Part shown: positions 1-9,648 of the stretch, piece by piece
Position numbering within the stretch: the first letter of the stretch is position 1
Layout of the letters: each line of letters begins with the position of its first letter
From: Protonemura montana
Taxonomy: Eukaryota; Arthropoda; Insecta; Plecoptera; Nemouridae
DNA: 64,000 nucleotides
Assembly: GCA_947568835.1 (NCBI GenBank)
Contig: OX387611.1
Span: forward strand, 6,390,001-6,454,000
Reading direction: 5' to 3'
The notes under the pieces: model-generated
Database searches by the model: none
Seen by the model: the letters and a program-made list of their open reading frames with translations, nothing else
Told to the model about the DNA's origin: nothing
Position numbers and translations under genes: made by a program

Positions 1-1
1 G

Positions 2-3000
2 CTACCCGAAACGGGATACGACAAGACTAAACGCTTCCGACTAGTCGAAATGATAATCGATGGTCTTGCTACCTATCCTGGAGGCCAAAAAACAGGTACG
101 CCTTTCGATGCTAGGAATGATGTCGATGTTGTCATTCTCGAAATGTTTCCGACGAATCAAGTATCGAACTTAAAATACGGATGTGCAATCTGGATTCCGA
201 CAGATCGAGTTTGGTCCACTGAGCGTTGCATAGTGACACTGTCCGAGGAATTTCCACGAAACGTGACGTGCTATTGTTACATACGAGATTTTAGACTCGT
301 TTTTGAAGACGGATATAAGTTTCCGACGACAGAGTACATTCTGTACGAGTATCAAGAGGATATTCAGGACACCGTATCCGTGGAGAACGACAAAATGTCG
401 GAGCATATTTCCCAAACGGACGGTGAAGAATTGCAAAAATACGTAAAGAATTTGAATGGCATTGTTTCAGCAAAATCGTATACCAATCGTTATTGTAATT
501 TTCTCTCGCAGTTGGGTGTTGTGATGCGTTTTGACTCTAGCCTACTAACCAACGAGGTCGCTGACACGATTCTAAAAGATATCGGGGCTATCTTGAAGAT
601 AGTTCAACCGAAAGCAGGCAAAAAAACCGTTGGCTTCCGAAACGACGGCCTCGCTAGCTTTGGCATTAATCTAAAAAGTTACAGTCGTGCCAACCATAGC
701 CCTCCGATTGGATTCGGAATTTATAGTGACTATTCGTATGGAATTGAGTATTTCAGACTTGTTGACAAAAAAGACTACACTAAAATATTTTCAAAGTTAT
801 TCGTATTTTCTCATCTGTTTTCAAAGTCGGTCGTCACCCAGAACGACCGGTACGTGTTTCTTCTGTACCCACCTGACAGATTTCTTCAGCCAACATCTGT
901 CATCGACGGTCACCAAGTCTTGAGCATGCGCGTCTTGGACCTAGCGCTGGTCCCGAATAACCTAAGCAGCCAAGACCAGTGGCTACACATGTTCTTGGGC
1001 AATTTTATTGACACTGATCAATCAGTCGGCTGTGCCTATTGGAGTTCTTTGCAGGGTAATTGGACTTCCAACAACTGCCAACCCAACCACGACCTTCACG
1101 AAGACGTGTGCACTTGCAACATGACTGCCAACTTTGTGGAGTCGAAGACTAGGGGTCAGTATATTATCTACAGGTATGCGACGGGTAGAAACTTAAGAGA
1201 GCAACCTAAAGGAAAGTATCGTGACTTTGAATCGAGCGCGGAATTTGCTAGTTTTATGCTAAGCATGATCGTAAAATATCCCGAAGACGTTTACCTGAAG
1301 GAAATCGCTCAGTATTTGACAACAATTTTGCACACAAATGAACTGTCGGCAAGCATTTTGCGACAAGTTGTTGATGATACTAGACTATTTGTTAAAAGGG
1401 ACCGGGTTAAGATCAACGAATTTGCGGAAACCATTGCTGACTTCGTGTTGGTGTACTCAGATTTGCATAAGATGTATGCACCACCTACGACAAAGGAAAA
1501 GATGATAGGATTTTCTTGCAACTTATTAAATCGAAAAATATATCCATTTTTATACAAAACTGGTACGTTTTCACTGTCACGTGTTTTAACTAATATCAGT
1601 TTATTCGGGCTTCACGTTTCGCAGAATGTCCCAAAAATGCACAAAAATTACACGTTCATTGTGTACCCCATTCGACTCACACTTTATCCGACCCCAAGCG
1701 TGACAGGCTACAAGATTGACAGCTTTCGGACGGTGGATATCATTTTGGGACCCAACGTGAGCGACGTGGACATGACCGAACAATACGTCGAGTTTTACTT
1801 TGACCATCCCGCGTTCTTAAAGACTGGATGCGCCTTCTGGAGCGACACGCTCAAAGATTGGACTGAAAACGGTTGCCACGTCGTCAACTTTAACGCGGTG
1901 GACGTTTGCAACTGCAGTTTGACGGCAAACCTTCCCGAGGCACGTTTTGGAGGTCAGTTCATTGTGTACAGCTACTCAACGGCAGTGTTTGACGACGAAG
2001 TTTATGAGAAGATAGGAACTGGGAATTTTTCAAACGACGATATCATAATGAAAGGAGCGATGCTAATAAAAAACGGATCGCAATTGTTATGGGGTTCTGA
2101 CAGAATACTATCAGAAAAAATTATGAGCACGTTTCAAAAGATACTGGCAGGTATCGGCGACGCTCTCATGAGCAAAGTGATTCGTGAGCCCATTTTTGAG
2201 GACTTGGAGCGGGCGTTTGCACGGTTTTATGTCGACCCCACGGTCAATGTTTCCTTCATCTACGCCATACCAACCTTTTGGAGCGTCAAGAGTGCCAAGA
2301 TTGCCTCTGATCTGTTTTCCAATGCCGTCCTCTCGTCTGGAACCTACGCTGGTGTATCAGATGAATCGTCTGACTTTGCATTTGCTGTGATAGGTTATCA
2401 GAGAACAAGCAGCAATGCGAGATGTCATGGAATTCAATTTCCAATACAAGGAAACAACCAAGAGACTCTGTCACAATGGGAGAGCATTTTGACTATGATT
2501 GCGATGAACCCTCAACTGACCTGCTTTTTTACCTGTTATGAATTGCTGCAACACTATCGATTTATTTTCTCTGTGTACCCGTTGAACATGTCACCATTTC
2601 CGTACTCGATGACCGACCATCCTGTATTCAACTCGCGACAAGTTGACATTTATTTCGACCATAACAATCCGCTTAAAAAAGACTCCAGTCGGTTCCAAAC
2701 TCCGCCACAGTGCGAAACACTCGTGCATGTGTACTTCCAGCCGCCAAAAAAATCGGAGAACTACATCAAGATCGGCTGTGCAACTTGGGACGACAACGGT
2801 GAACGCTGGACGGAAGATTTGTGCAAGCTTGACACTTCTTACACCCAGAAAACGATATGCAGTTGCAACATAACCAGGCGTAGCGTGACAAGAGTCATCG
2901 TGTACGAGTACACGGAGTTAATAAACTTCTCATTTCTGACACTTTTTGAAGGTCCTCAAGTCGTCTTCCTGATCAGTGCATCGTTTTCATTGTTTGGATT

Positions 3001-4279
3001 TTTAATAATTGCCTTAACGGCAATCTTCTTCCCCGCCTGGCGTGAAGAACTGAGCAACAAAATATTTCTGCAACTCGCTGCCTCTTCGTTTCTTTACCTC
3101 TGCATGACGATGATTCGTCAAACCCATATTATCTACATAGCGCTAAAACGCCTTGACCTGGCGCTGGTAGCGTTCACGGTGTTCGTACAATACACTCGCT
3201 TGGTCCACTACCTTTGGGGCCTCGTCATGTCCGTCCTGCAGTACCGGCGATTCTCCAGCGTGGTTGGAGCTTCCTCTACTTCTCACCTTCTATTAAAGGT
3301 CAGTGTTTTTGCGTGGGGTGTTCCACTGTGCCCACTTGTTGTCCTGCTCACATGGGACCAGAGGGCACACTTCTGCAGTCCAGATCAGCTCACGCACTAC
3401 GTTCTGTACTTGGTGCCCCTTCTCATCATCAATCTGATCACCTTGGGACTTCTGTTTGCTACCATCTACTATATGACCAACGGATGCGGTCGCTGGGACG
3501 ACAAAGAACTCATAAAGCATGGTGGATCTGAAAAGGACGTTCTCAAGCGGCAAATCAAACAAGCGATAATGATGGTCTTTCTCTTTGGAATTCCTTCAGT
3601 TTTTGAGATGAGCAACGACATTTTTTTCCACAGTGCAATCATGGATTACATTGACAAAATCTTGAACCCTACCCAAGGTTTTATGATGTTTCTCTTCTTT
3701 GTTTTAATGCACGACAAGACAAGAAGCCTTTGGATTCTCAATGTGTTTGGTGATGCGCCGCCGGTCGTCATCGCACCAGCAGTCAAGAAAATTCTGTTTA
3801 AACCAAAGGCCCCCAAAATAGCCGCTAAGCAACCAGGACGTCCTAAAGTTGCCGCGGATCCGAAATTGTCTGGAAGCGGCGAACCAGAAATCGAAATCCT
3901 CACGAGCGGTGGGTCCGTGATCGGTGACGTGAAGTACGTGGTGCAACCCGATGACGCCGTTGCTGGAAAGGAGCTGGAAACCGACCCATCTGACTTGGAG
4001 CAGGGTACACGTCCAGAGGATGACAGCATTGCTGTAGGAGTTCCTAGCGCTGATGTCGAGTTCATGCAACAGTATGTGAACAAGGTGGTTGATTTAATAG
4101 AATCTTTTCAGGGTGAATCGTTGCAGAATGTTGATGGAAGTAGGTGTCGTGATGAAGAAGATGTCTTTGGCTACTTTGAGCATTTCTCAAGAACAGCCAG
4201 GTATTTTCTGGACAACCCTTGTGATGCGGTAGATTTTAACGAGACGATGCTACTTGTTAGCCCGGGCGAAAGTAAATAA
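2..4279 (+). CDS. Adhesion-type (class B2) GPCR with four GPS-like modules, 5' partial
   Basis: Membrane receptor of the adhesion GPCR type, cut by the left window edge: the frame is open from base 2, so the ATG at base 50 is internal. Counting residues from that ATG, four GPS-like modules lie near 35-100, 267-378, 534-642 and 837-955. Each has G-C-A-x-W, a second W, a C and a closing C-x-C, and copies 2-4 share a preceding Y-P stretch. Seven hydrophobic segments span about 965-1230, followed by a roughly 180-residue acidic tail. In known family members the GPS is cut at His-Leu/Thr inside a GAIN domain; here that site reads Y-I-R, N-M-T, S-L-T and N-I-T, so self-cleavage is doubtful. No intron interrupts 4.2 kb, unlike the related gene at 12299-17853. 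The stop is TAA. Ligand and signalling are unknown. A polycystin-like protein is less likely because the 7TM block (N-K-I-F-L-Q, W-G-V-P) fits class B. Confidence 0.8.
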   Translation, partial: LPETGYDKTKRFRLVEMIIDGLATYPGGQKTGTPFDARNDVDVVILEMFPTNQVSNLKYGCAIWIPTDRVWSTERCIVTLSEEFPRNVTCYCYIRDFRLVFEDGYKFPTTEYILYEYQEDIQDTVSVENDKMSEHISQTDGEELQKYVKNLNGIVSAKSYTNRYCNFLSQLGVVMRFDSSLLTNEVADTILKDIGAILKIVQPKAGKKTVGFRNDGLASFGINLKSYSRANHSPPIGFGIYSDYSYGIEYFRLVDKKDYTKIFSKLFVFSHLFSKSVVTQNDRYVFLLYPPDRFLQPTSVIDGHQVLSMRVLDLALVPNNLSSQDQWLHMFLGNFIDTDQSVGCAYWSSLQGNWTSNNCQPNHDLHEDVCTCNMTANFVESKTRGQYIIYRYATGRNLREQPKGKYRDFESSAEFASFMLSMIVKYPEDVYLKEIAQYLTTILHTNELSASILRQVVDDTRLFVKRDRVKINEFAETIADFVLVYSDLHKMYAPPTTKEKMIGFSCNLLNRKIYPFLYKTGTFSLSRVLTNISLFGLHVSQNVPKMHKNYTFIVYPIRLTLYPTPSVTGYKIDSFRTVDIILGPNVSDVDMTEQYVEFYFDHPAFLKTGCAFWSDTLKDWTENGCHVVNFNAVDVCNCSLTANLPEARFGGQFIVYSYSTAVFDDEVYEKIGTGNFSNDDIIMKGAMLIKNGSQLLWGSDRILSEKIMSTFQKILAGIGDALMSKVIREPIFEDLERAFARFYVDPTVNVSFIYAIPTFWSVKSAKIASDLFSNAVLSSGTYAGVSDESSDFAFAVIGYQRTSSNARCHGIQFPIQGNNQETLSQWESILTMIAMNPQLTCFFTCYELLQHYRFIFSVYPLNMSPFPYSMTDHPVFNSRQVDIYFDHNNPLKKDSSRFQTPPQCETLVHVYFQPPKKSENYIKIGCATWDDNGERWTEDLCKLDTSYTQKTICSCNITRRSVTRVIVYEYTELINFSFLTLFEGPQVVFLISASFSLFGFLIIALTAIFFPAWREELSNKIFLQLAASSFLYLCMTMIRQTHIIYIALKRLDLALVAFTVFVQYTRLVHYLWGLVMSVLQYRRFSSVVGASSTSHLLLKVSVFAWGVPLCPLVVLLTWDQRAHFCSPDQLTHYVLYLVPLLIINLITLGLLFATIYYMTNGCGRWDDKELIKHGGSEKDVLKRQIKQAIMMVFLFGIPSVFEMSNDIFFHSAIMDYIDKILNPTQGFMMFLFFVLMHDKTRSLWILNVFGDAPPVVIAPAVKKILFKPKAPKIAAKQPGRPKVAADPKLSGSGEPEIEILTSGGSVIGDVKYVVQPDDAVAGKELETDPSDLEQGTRPEDDSIAVGVPSADVEFMQQYVNKVVDLIESFQGESLQNVDGSRCRDEEDVFGYFEHFSRTARYFLDNPCDAVDFNETMLLVSPGESK

Positions 4280-4745
4280 GTAACAACTTGATGTTACTGA
4301 AATTAATTATTGTAAAACTGAAGATTTCGTTTGTTGTTTCTGAACTGGTTGGCTTTGAGTTTCAGGCATTTTACTGATTTATTTTACCTGAAGGAGTGTG
4401 TTTATGTACATTTTCGAGTAGCGATCAGCATAAGTTGTCCAGCTTTGAAGTTATTTGTTGGGTCGAAATTAAGTCATGTAAACAAAGTATAACAATTGAA
4501 CAGTTACACTTTTAATAAGTACACATATTTACATGCAAAACTGAAATACTGCATAGTTTAAAATGGGTTTTTTGTTTATTTTTTTCTCTGCGTTTTTTAT
4601 TTTTGTTTTCTCTATGGTATGGTATACATTATATTATAGTATGTTAATAATTTACGCCACGCAGTTTAAATTTAAATGAAACTTGATTCAAGATCTGGTG
4701 CCCTCATCTCGAACACGTGGAACTATGTATTTGTGTCGTAATTTC

Positions 4746-4751
4746 AATAAA
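4746..4751 (+). promoter_or_regulatory. Candidate poly(A) signal of the first receptor gene
   Basis: An AATAAA hexamer lies about 470 bases after the stop codon. The stretch between stop and signal is AT-rich with no other recognisable feature and is read as the 3' UTR. Confidence 0.4.
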
Positions 4752-4812
4752 ATAAATTATTTGTTTTAAAAGTGATATTGACGTTATTTGATTTAACACT
4801 CGAAATTAAATG

Positions 4813-4910
4813 TGCTCATAAAGGAGGCCATGGAACCTCGTTCTTCTGTTTTGCTTCTGTTGTGGACAGCAAAACAGAAGAACAAGATTCCAGCCTCCTT
4901 GATGCTCATA
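4813..4910. mobile_element. 82-bp foldback flanked by an 8-bp direct repeat
   Basis: The two copies of TGCTCATA (4813-4820 and 4903-4910) flank an 82-base segment that folds on itself. AAGGAGGC pairs with GCCTCCTT at the ends, and a perfect 15-bp inner arm, GTTCTTCTGTTTTGC, pairs with its complement. An 8-bp target duplication with a terminal inverted repeat is what hAT-type non-autonomous elements leave. A plain hairpin with a chance direct repeat is the alternative. Confidence 0.4.
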
Positions 4911-5618
4911 TTTTCATTGAACTTTGTTTTGTCTATGTTTTTTTCTTTTTGTTCACTTATCAAGAAACTCTGTCGTTTATTGGCTGTCAATTTTATTATA
5001 ATTATTTTAATTCAAATAATATATACAAATTTCTTATAAAACATATGGAAAAGAAGCCAGGCTGCAGAAGTTTGTAACTCCATGACCTCCCAATCACCGC
5101 TTGAGTTTGAGAATTCACTAGGTTTTGCTAGATTCTAGTTGCTCGTGATTGCACTCTGGCAGTCCCGGGGTAATTTCAGTGCTTTTTACAAGTTAATGTT
5201 AGACAGTGGGAATCAAAAGATATCGTAATGAATACAAAACATTGCAGTTAGAACAACAAATTTAAACTCACAAATTTAAAAATCAATATTTTGCACTTTC
5301 GGTGTCTTTCGCCTCTTTTCCCTAAGGGACCAACTACCCATGTTGAACATTGCATTTAATAAATTTAACTGTAAAATTGCTTTAAAGCGTAAACTGAAAC
5401 TACTGACCTAATCGACTGTTTGTAGATATAAACCAGATCGATTTCTCACTTGCACCAACAAGAAAACTCATCTCATCGAATCGTGGAGGTTCATTCAAGA
5501 TGAAGCTGTATAACTTCCAATCAGACTAGATCATCAAAGTTGGGACCCTATAAGAACGCTATCAAGGTAATTAGTCTCGACCTGCCATGGCCCTTAGGAG
5601 GCCTAAGTAATACGCCCC
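4911..5618. other. Intergenic, nothing recognised
   Basis: AT-rich sequence with short open frames only. No motif, RNA gene or repeat family of this window was seen. Confidence 0.5.
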
Positions 5619-5868
5619 CATGGCATGGCATTGCATGGCATGGCATTGCATGGCATTGCATGGCATGGCATGGCATGGCATGGCATGGCATGGCATGGCA
5701 TGGCATGGCATGTCATGGCGTGGCAATGCATGGCATAGCATTGCATGGCATGGCATGGCATGGCATGGTATGGCACGGCTTGGCATGGCATGGCATGGCA
5801 TGGCATGGCGTGGCATTGCATGTCATGGCGTGGCAATGCATGGCATGGCATGGCATGGCATGGCATGG
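5619..5868 (+). repeat. TGGCA pentanucleotide microsatellite
   Basis: About 50 copies of a 5-bp unit (TGGCA, with TTGCA, TGTCA and TGGCG variants). A longer cassette containing TGTCATGGCGTGGCAATGCA appears twice, about 110 bases apart, so blocks as well as single units have duplicated. The apparent Met-Ala-Trp-His protein is a by-product of the repeat. Confidence 0.95.
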
Positions 5869-5971
5869 AAAGTACAAGGCCGTTATAGGTCGTTCCACAA
5901 CTCACAGCAAGTATTGGGCATATTTTCAACAATTACAAACAGTGAGTCATCCACCATAGGCAAATAAACTT

Positions 5972-6470
5972 ACCGAACGGTTCGGAGTGCTGAAAATACA
6001 AGTCCTCGTGAGATTACCGAAGTTCGGACTGAAATTTCTTTAGCACGGGAAAGAGAAGTCGTGTTCACGAAAGCCACAAAGAAAAATATTATATTTGGAC
6101 GTTACCGTAGATAATGTACTGACCTCCGTCAGCAAGATCTGTTCGCGAGAAAGGTTGGAGGGATGAAAGTTAGTGCAGAAACTTCACTCGCCTTGCTCAT
6201 CAACTTCTCGACAGTATGGATTTGTGGAGGAATCCTGTTGTTCGCGTTGTACTGTTCTTTGAAAGGGACGTTAAGCCGGTGGTCTCCTTTGGTTTTAGAC
6301 AGAAGTAGGCTACGTGCCGGCACCGGGTTTCCACTCCTCCCTTCTAGACTAAGTTAGGTCCATCATCATCTTCATCATCATCCACTCATTCACCGACGCC
6401 ATTAGACCAGTGCCACATGGCCAGATGTCAAAACAGTGCGTCGTTAAACACCACAAATCAATCAATTAAT
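5972..6470 (+). mobile_element. 5S-headed SINE, copy 1, internally altered
   Basis: Begins ACCGAACGGTT, the start shared by the family, followed by a 5S-like segment. About 90 unrelated bases then replace the box C part. From about 6121 the normal body resumes (GGAGGGATGAAAGTTAGT) and runs through the CATCATCATC tract to the AACACCACAAAT end. Confidence 0.8.
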
Positions 6471-6841
6471 TCATCAGCAAAGAGACTACAGTAACTAGCA
6501 TTTGACGCAAAAAGCCCTGAAGTAGTCAGGCTGCTTTACTTCTCGCAAATTGAATCCGAATTACGTTAAGGTATCACACTTTGAGGAAACTCACATCGGG
6601 CAGGCCGTGTTTTCATTTTGCGCGTGCGGACCAAGCAATAAGCAAATCCTGCGCAGAGGTTTTAGGGACGATTGTCATCTAACGATGTTATCTATGCAAT
6701 AAAAAACAACTATTTACTAATAAATATTAACTATGTTTGCGAGCAACTATACTGTCAATACTTTACCAGGCCAACGTTAAATTGGAGTTACTCGAGTTTG
6801 ACAGGTTGTGACGTGATATAGCGTAACTAGAATCTGAGTGA
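6471..6841. other. Intergenic, nothing recognised
   Basis: No coding potential or repeat recognised. Confidence 0.4.
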
Positions 6842-7040
6842 CTGTAAGTATTCACAGCCTCTTGGTTCTACTCCTTGGAGAACTGTCATTCTCATCAAAT
6901 ACACTAAAATCGTCTCAAAAAGCCAGTGTCCAAGTAGCTCAATGGTTTAGAGCAACACCCGCGATAGGTGGAGATCGGGGTTCTTGTCCCCGTTTGGGCA
7001 TCAATTTTTGAGACAGTCATAGTGTTGTTTAAAATAAAAA
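6842..7040 (+). mobile_element. tRNA-like element, copy 1 (full cloverleaf)
   Basis: Bases 6928-7000 form a complete 73-nt tRNA-like cloverleaf. It has a 7-bp acceptor stem (GTCCAAG/TTTGGGC), GCTC/GAGC D stem, CACC/GGTG anticodon stem and CGGGG/CCCCG T stem with a 7-nt loop. The cloverleaf sits between inverted arms: CGTCTCAAAAA on the left, TTTTTGAGAC on the right. Sequence shared with the copy at 13983-14178 extends left to about 6842. Position 33 is G rather than U and no gene context exists, so this is a dispersed element and not a working tRNA gene. Confidence 0.75.
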
Positions 7041-7080
7041 AAAGTCTCATTATGTTTATTTCAAAAACCTAGAACATATT

Positions 7081-7641
7081 ATAGACACTCGCCGTCGCCT
7101 CTGTGCTGGACATTCCGTGACAGGGTGCTTGTTTCGCTCCACGCAAAGGAGCGGACACTCGCCGTCGCCTCTGTGCTGGACATTCCGTGACAGGGTGCTT
7201 GTTTCGCTCCACATAAAGGAGCGGACACTCGCTGTCGCCTCTGTGCTGGACATTCCGTGACAGGGTTTTTGTTTTGCTCCACGCAAAGGAGCGGACACTC
7301 GCCGTCGCCTCTGTGCTGGACATTCCGTGACAGGGTGCTTGTTTCGCTTCACGCAAAGGAGCGGACACTCGCCGTCGCCTCTGTGCTGGACATTCCGTGA
7401 CAGGGCGCTTGTTTCGCTCCACGCAAAGCAGCGAACACTCGCCGTCGCCTCTGTGCTAGAAATTCCGTGACAGGGTGCTTGTTTCGCTCCACGCAAAGAA
7501 GCGGACACTTGCCGTCGCCTCTGTGCTAGAAATTCCGTGACAGGGTGCTTGTTTCGCTCCACGCAAAGAAGCGGACACTTGCCGTCGCCTCTGTGCTAGA
7601 AATTCCGTGACAGGGTGCTTGTTTCGCTCCACGCAAAGTAG
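7081..7641 (-). repeat. 70-bp minisatellite, array 1
   Basis: About eight 70-bp units beginning ACACTCGCCGTCGCCTCTG, in the opposite orientation to the arrays at 42996-43965 and 57386-58355. The units lack stops in all three minus-strand frames, so long frames appear; 70 is not a multiple of 3 and the reading frame rotates each unit. Confidence 0.95.
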
Positions 7642-7977
7642 CAGAGACATCAGCATTAAAATGTCCTGCACGCATTCTTCCCTGCAAACTTTTCATTCCG
7701 AGTGCCACCACAGCAAGCAACATAATTCCTAACTATAAAATACCGCAAGCAAGACAAAAGGGTGTGCCATTTATCTTCCTAAGAATCCATGCGACGGCGA
7801 TCCGCTCTCTCTCGAAATAGACTCGATTGCAGAAACTCGAGGCAACCGTTGGCGGCGAAGTTTCATGAAATTGCAGCGCAGAGGATGAAACGATTTGCCG
7901 ACAAGCCCCCCAGGGAAACGAAGCACTGATCTCTATCTGCCAGCTGGGGTATGTTTTGTTCTCTCATGCTAGTGTAT
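7642..7977. other. Gene-free, locally GC-richer sequence
   Basis: Follows the 70-bp array. Composition is less AT-rich than its surroundings, but I see no gene, fold or family member. Confidence 0.35.
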
Positions 7978-8125
7978 CGAACGGTTAGGCTTGGTAAAAT
8001 CACTGGTCCTTGTTAGATAACGGAGTTCAGCAACGCTGCACTGGGCCAGGTTTTGAATGGGGGACCACTGAACGGTTCGGGTGTCGGAAACACCAGTCCT
8101 CTTGAGATCACCAAAGTCGATCAAA
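7978..8125 (+). repeat. Two tandem 5S-like SINE heads
   Basis: Two partial heads of the 5S-headed SINE (CGAACGGTTAGGC and TGAACGGTTCGGG starts). The first retains the box C-like end (GAATGGGGGACC); the second stops after GAGATCACCAAAG. There is no SINE body. Confidence 0.65.
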
Positions 8126-8506
8126 AGCCTTTTTATCTACTAATTATTAAAGAGTTGATTAACGTCAATAAGAATTTTTAAAATTTAATTATGTAAAAAT
8201 TGCAGCATATTATGTTTAGTACTCAATATGCTGACAAAATTGGTTTGCGTTCCATGCAAGTTTACACAGATCGGTGGTGAGCTGGTGCAAGAAAGACAAA
8301 GACAATGACAGATGACAAAGACCAAAGAACACAGTAAGGTTAAAAAAAATGAAAACGTTTCTTTCTCTGGTATTTTCCAGTAAACGGATAAGTCAGTGTA
8401 AATGTCCGTATGTTATCACACTTTTCCGCAGTTCGGCAACAGTTTCACCTTGACCCTTTGCAAAATATCGTGTAAAACTTAATTTACTTGATTGATAAGA
8501 TATGTT
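8126..8506. other. Intergenic, nothing recognised
   Basis: AT-rich, no feature recognised. Confidence 0.4.
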
Positions 8507-9055
8507 TGACGGCGCACTGTTTTGACGAAGGTGCCATGTGGCTTGTGTCGTCGTTAAATTAGCAGGTGATAATATGGATAATAATTATCCATAACTAGTC
8601 TAGAAGGGAGAAGGGGTAACTCAATGCCGGCAAGTAGCCTCCTCCTGTCGTAACGTTCCTTCCGAAGGACGGTACAATGTGAATAACAAAATTCGTTCAG
8701 GATAAAATCAAGACGAATAAAGTTAAATAAATTTGTATCCTTGCAACAGCACTCCTAAACGGAATTGGTGATGTGTGTATTGGTGAACTTTAAATACTTG
8801 ACCCAGCATAGTGTTGCTTAACTTCGGTGATCTCAAGAGGACCGGTGTTTGCAACACGCCAAACCGTTCTGTGGTCACCCATTCAATACCTAACCCACCG
8901 CAGGTTGCTGGAATTCGGTAATCTCACGAAAACAGGTGTTGCCAACACGCTGAACCGTTCGGTGACCACCCACCCAATACCTGACCGAACGCTATGTTGC
9001 TTAACTTCGGTGAAATTTGCTAAGACCGCGGTGTTCACAAAACGTGACACCACGA
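8507..9055 (-). mobile_element. 5S-headed SINE body with three tandem heads
   Basis: In minus orientation: the 3' end (GACGGCGCACTGTTTTGACG), a diverged body with CCTTCCGAAGGACGGTACAA, then at 8755-9055 three successive 5S-like heads, each ending in an ACCGTT(C/T)GGT-like boundary. Strongly diverged, so an old copy or a nest of copies. Confidence 0.7.
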
Positions 9056-9648
9056 GATTCGTTTACAATCCGCTGCCACTTTAAACAAATACCGGACAAA
9101 TATCAGCAAATACCTTTTGTAATATCTTGAGAGAATTTACTTTCGCCAATCAAATTTTCGGTTTGGAGAATAGAAGCCCAAAATTGTCTTTCTGATAGGA
9201 CAATTTGGACCAAGCTGAAGTAACCCCTGAACTTTGACAGGCAATGCATGACTAGAAATGGAATTTCCTGGCTTTTTCTTTATTTATTTTTTTTCTTTCG
9301 GCACAATCAGAAGTGTAATTACTCAATTATTCACACGCAACGATTTTTAAAATAGTTTTTACTTATATTTTAAGGGTTTTGGCTTTGAACCTCACCACCG
9401 AAAGTCAGCACCAGATAAAGTAGCCGTGATAGTGAATCGTCGGGTAACTTTACTCATATTTTATGTACTTGGGTCCAGTATTACATTTTTTAGACAATTG
9501 AGAGTTTAGACAAATTAGTTACAACAGTTGTTTTAACTTAAAATCCAAAATCTTAACTGTAAAAGGCTGTTTTTGTTAATCTTCGGTTAAATAAATTAGA
9601 CATGGTTCTAAAAACCAGAATTGTAATATTTGTTTTTATCTTTTCTAG
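9056..9648. other. Intergenic, nothing recognised
   Basis: AT-rich. A short frame at 9602-9691 begins with a signal-peptide-like hydrophobic stretch, but it ends after 29 codons and overlaps the pseudogene exon in another frame. Confidence 0.35.

Noticed and set aside
4772-5077. 101-codon frame downstream of the first receptor
   Set aside because: It runs through the foldback and AT-rich sequence, with hydrophobic codons from T-rich DNA and no family resemblance.
5540-5967. Met-Ala-Trp-His-Gly repeat protein
   Set aside because: It is the translation of a TGGCA microsatellite, open on both strands.
6928-7000. Functional tRNA gene
   Set aside because: G replaces the universal U33, the anticodon differs between copies, and the cloverleaf is embedded in a dispersed repeat that is also found truncated and palindromic.
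7056-7723. Long overlapping open frames in the 70-bp and 50-bp arrays (also near 43000, 57400, 34000, 50800 and 53400)
   Set aside because: They follow from short repeat units that lack stops. The frame rotates each unit, no splice or start context exists, and units differ by point changes without codon preference.
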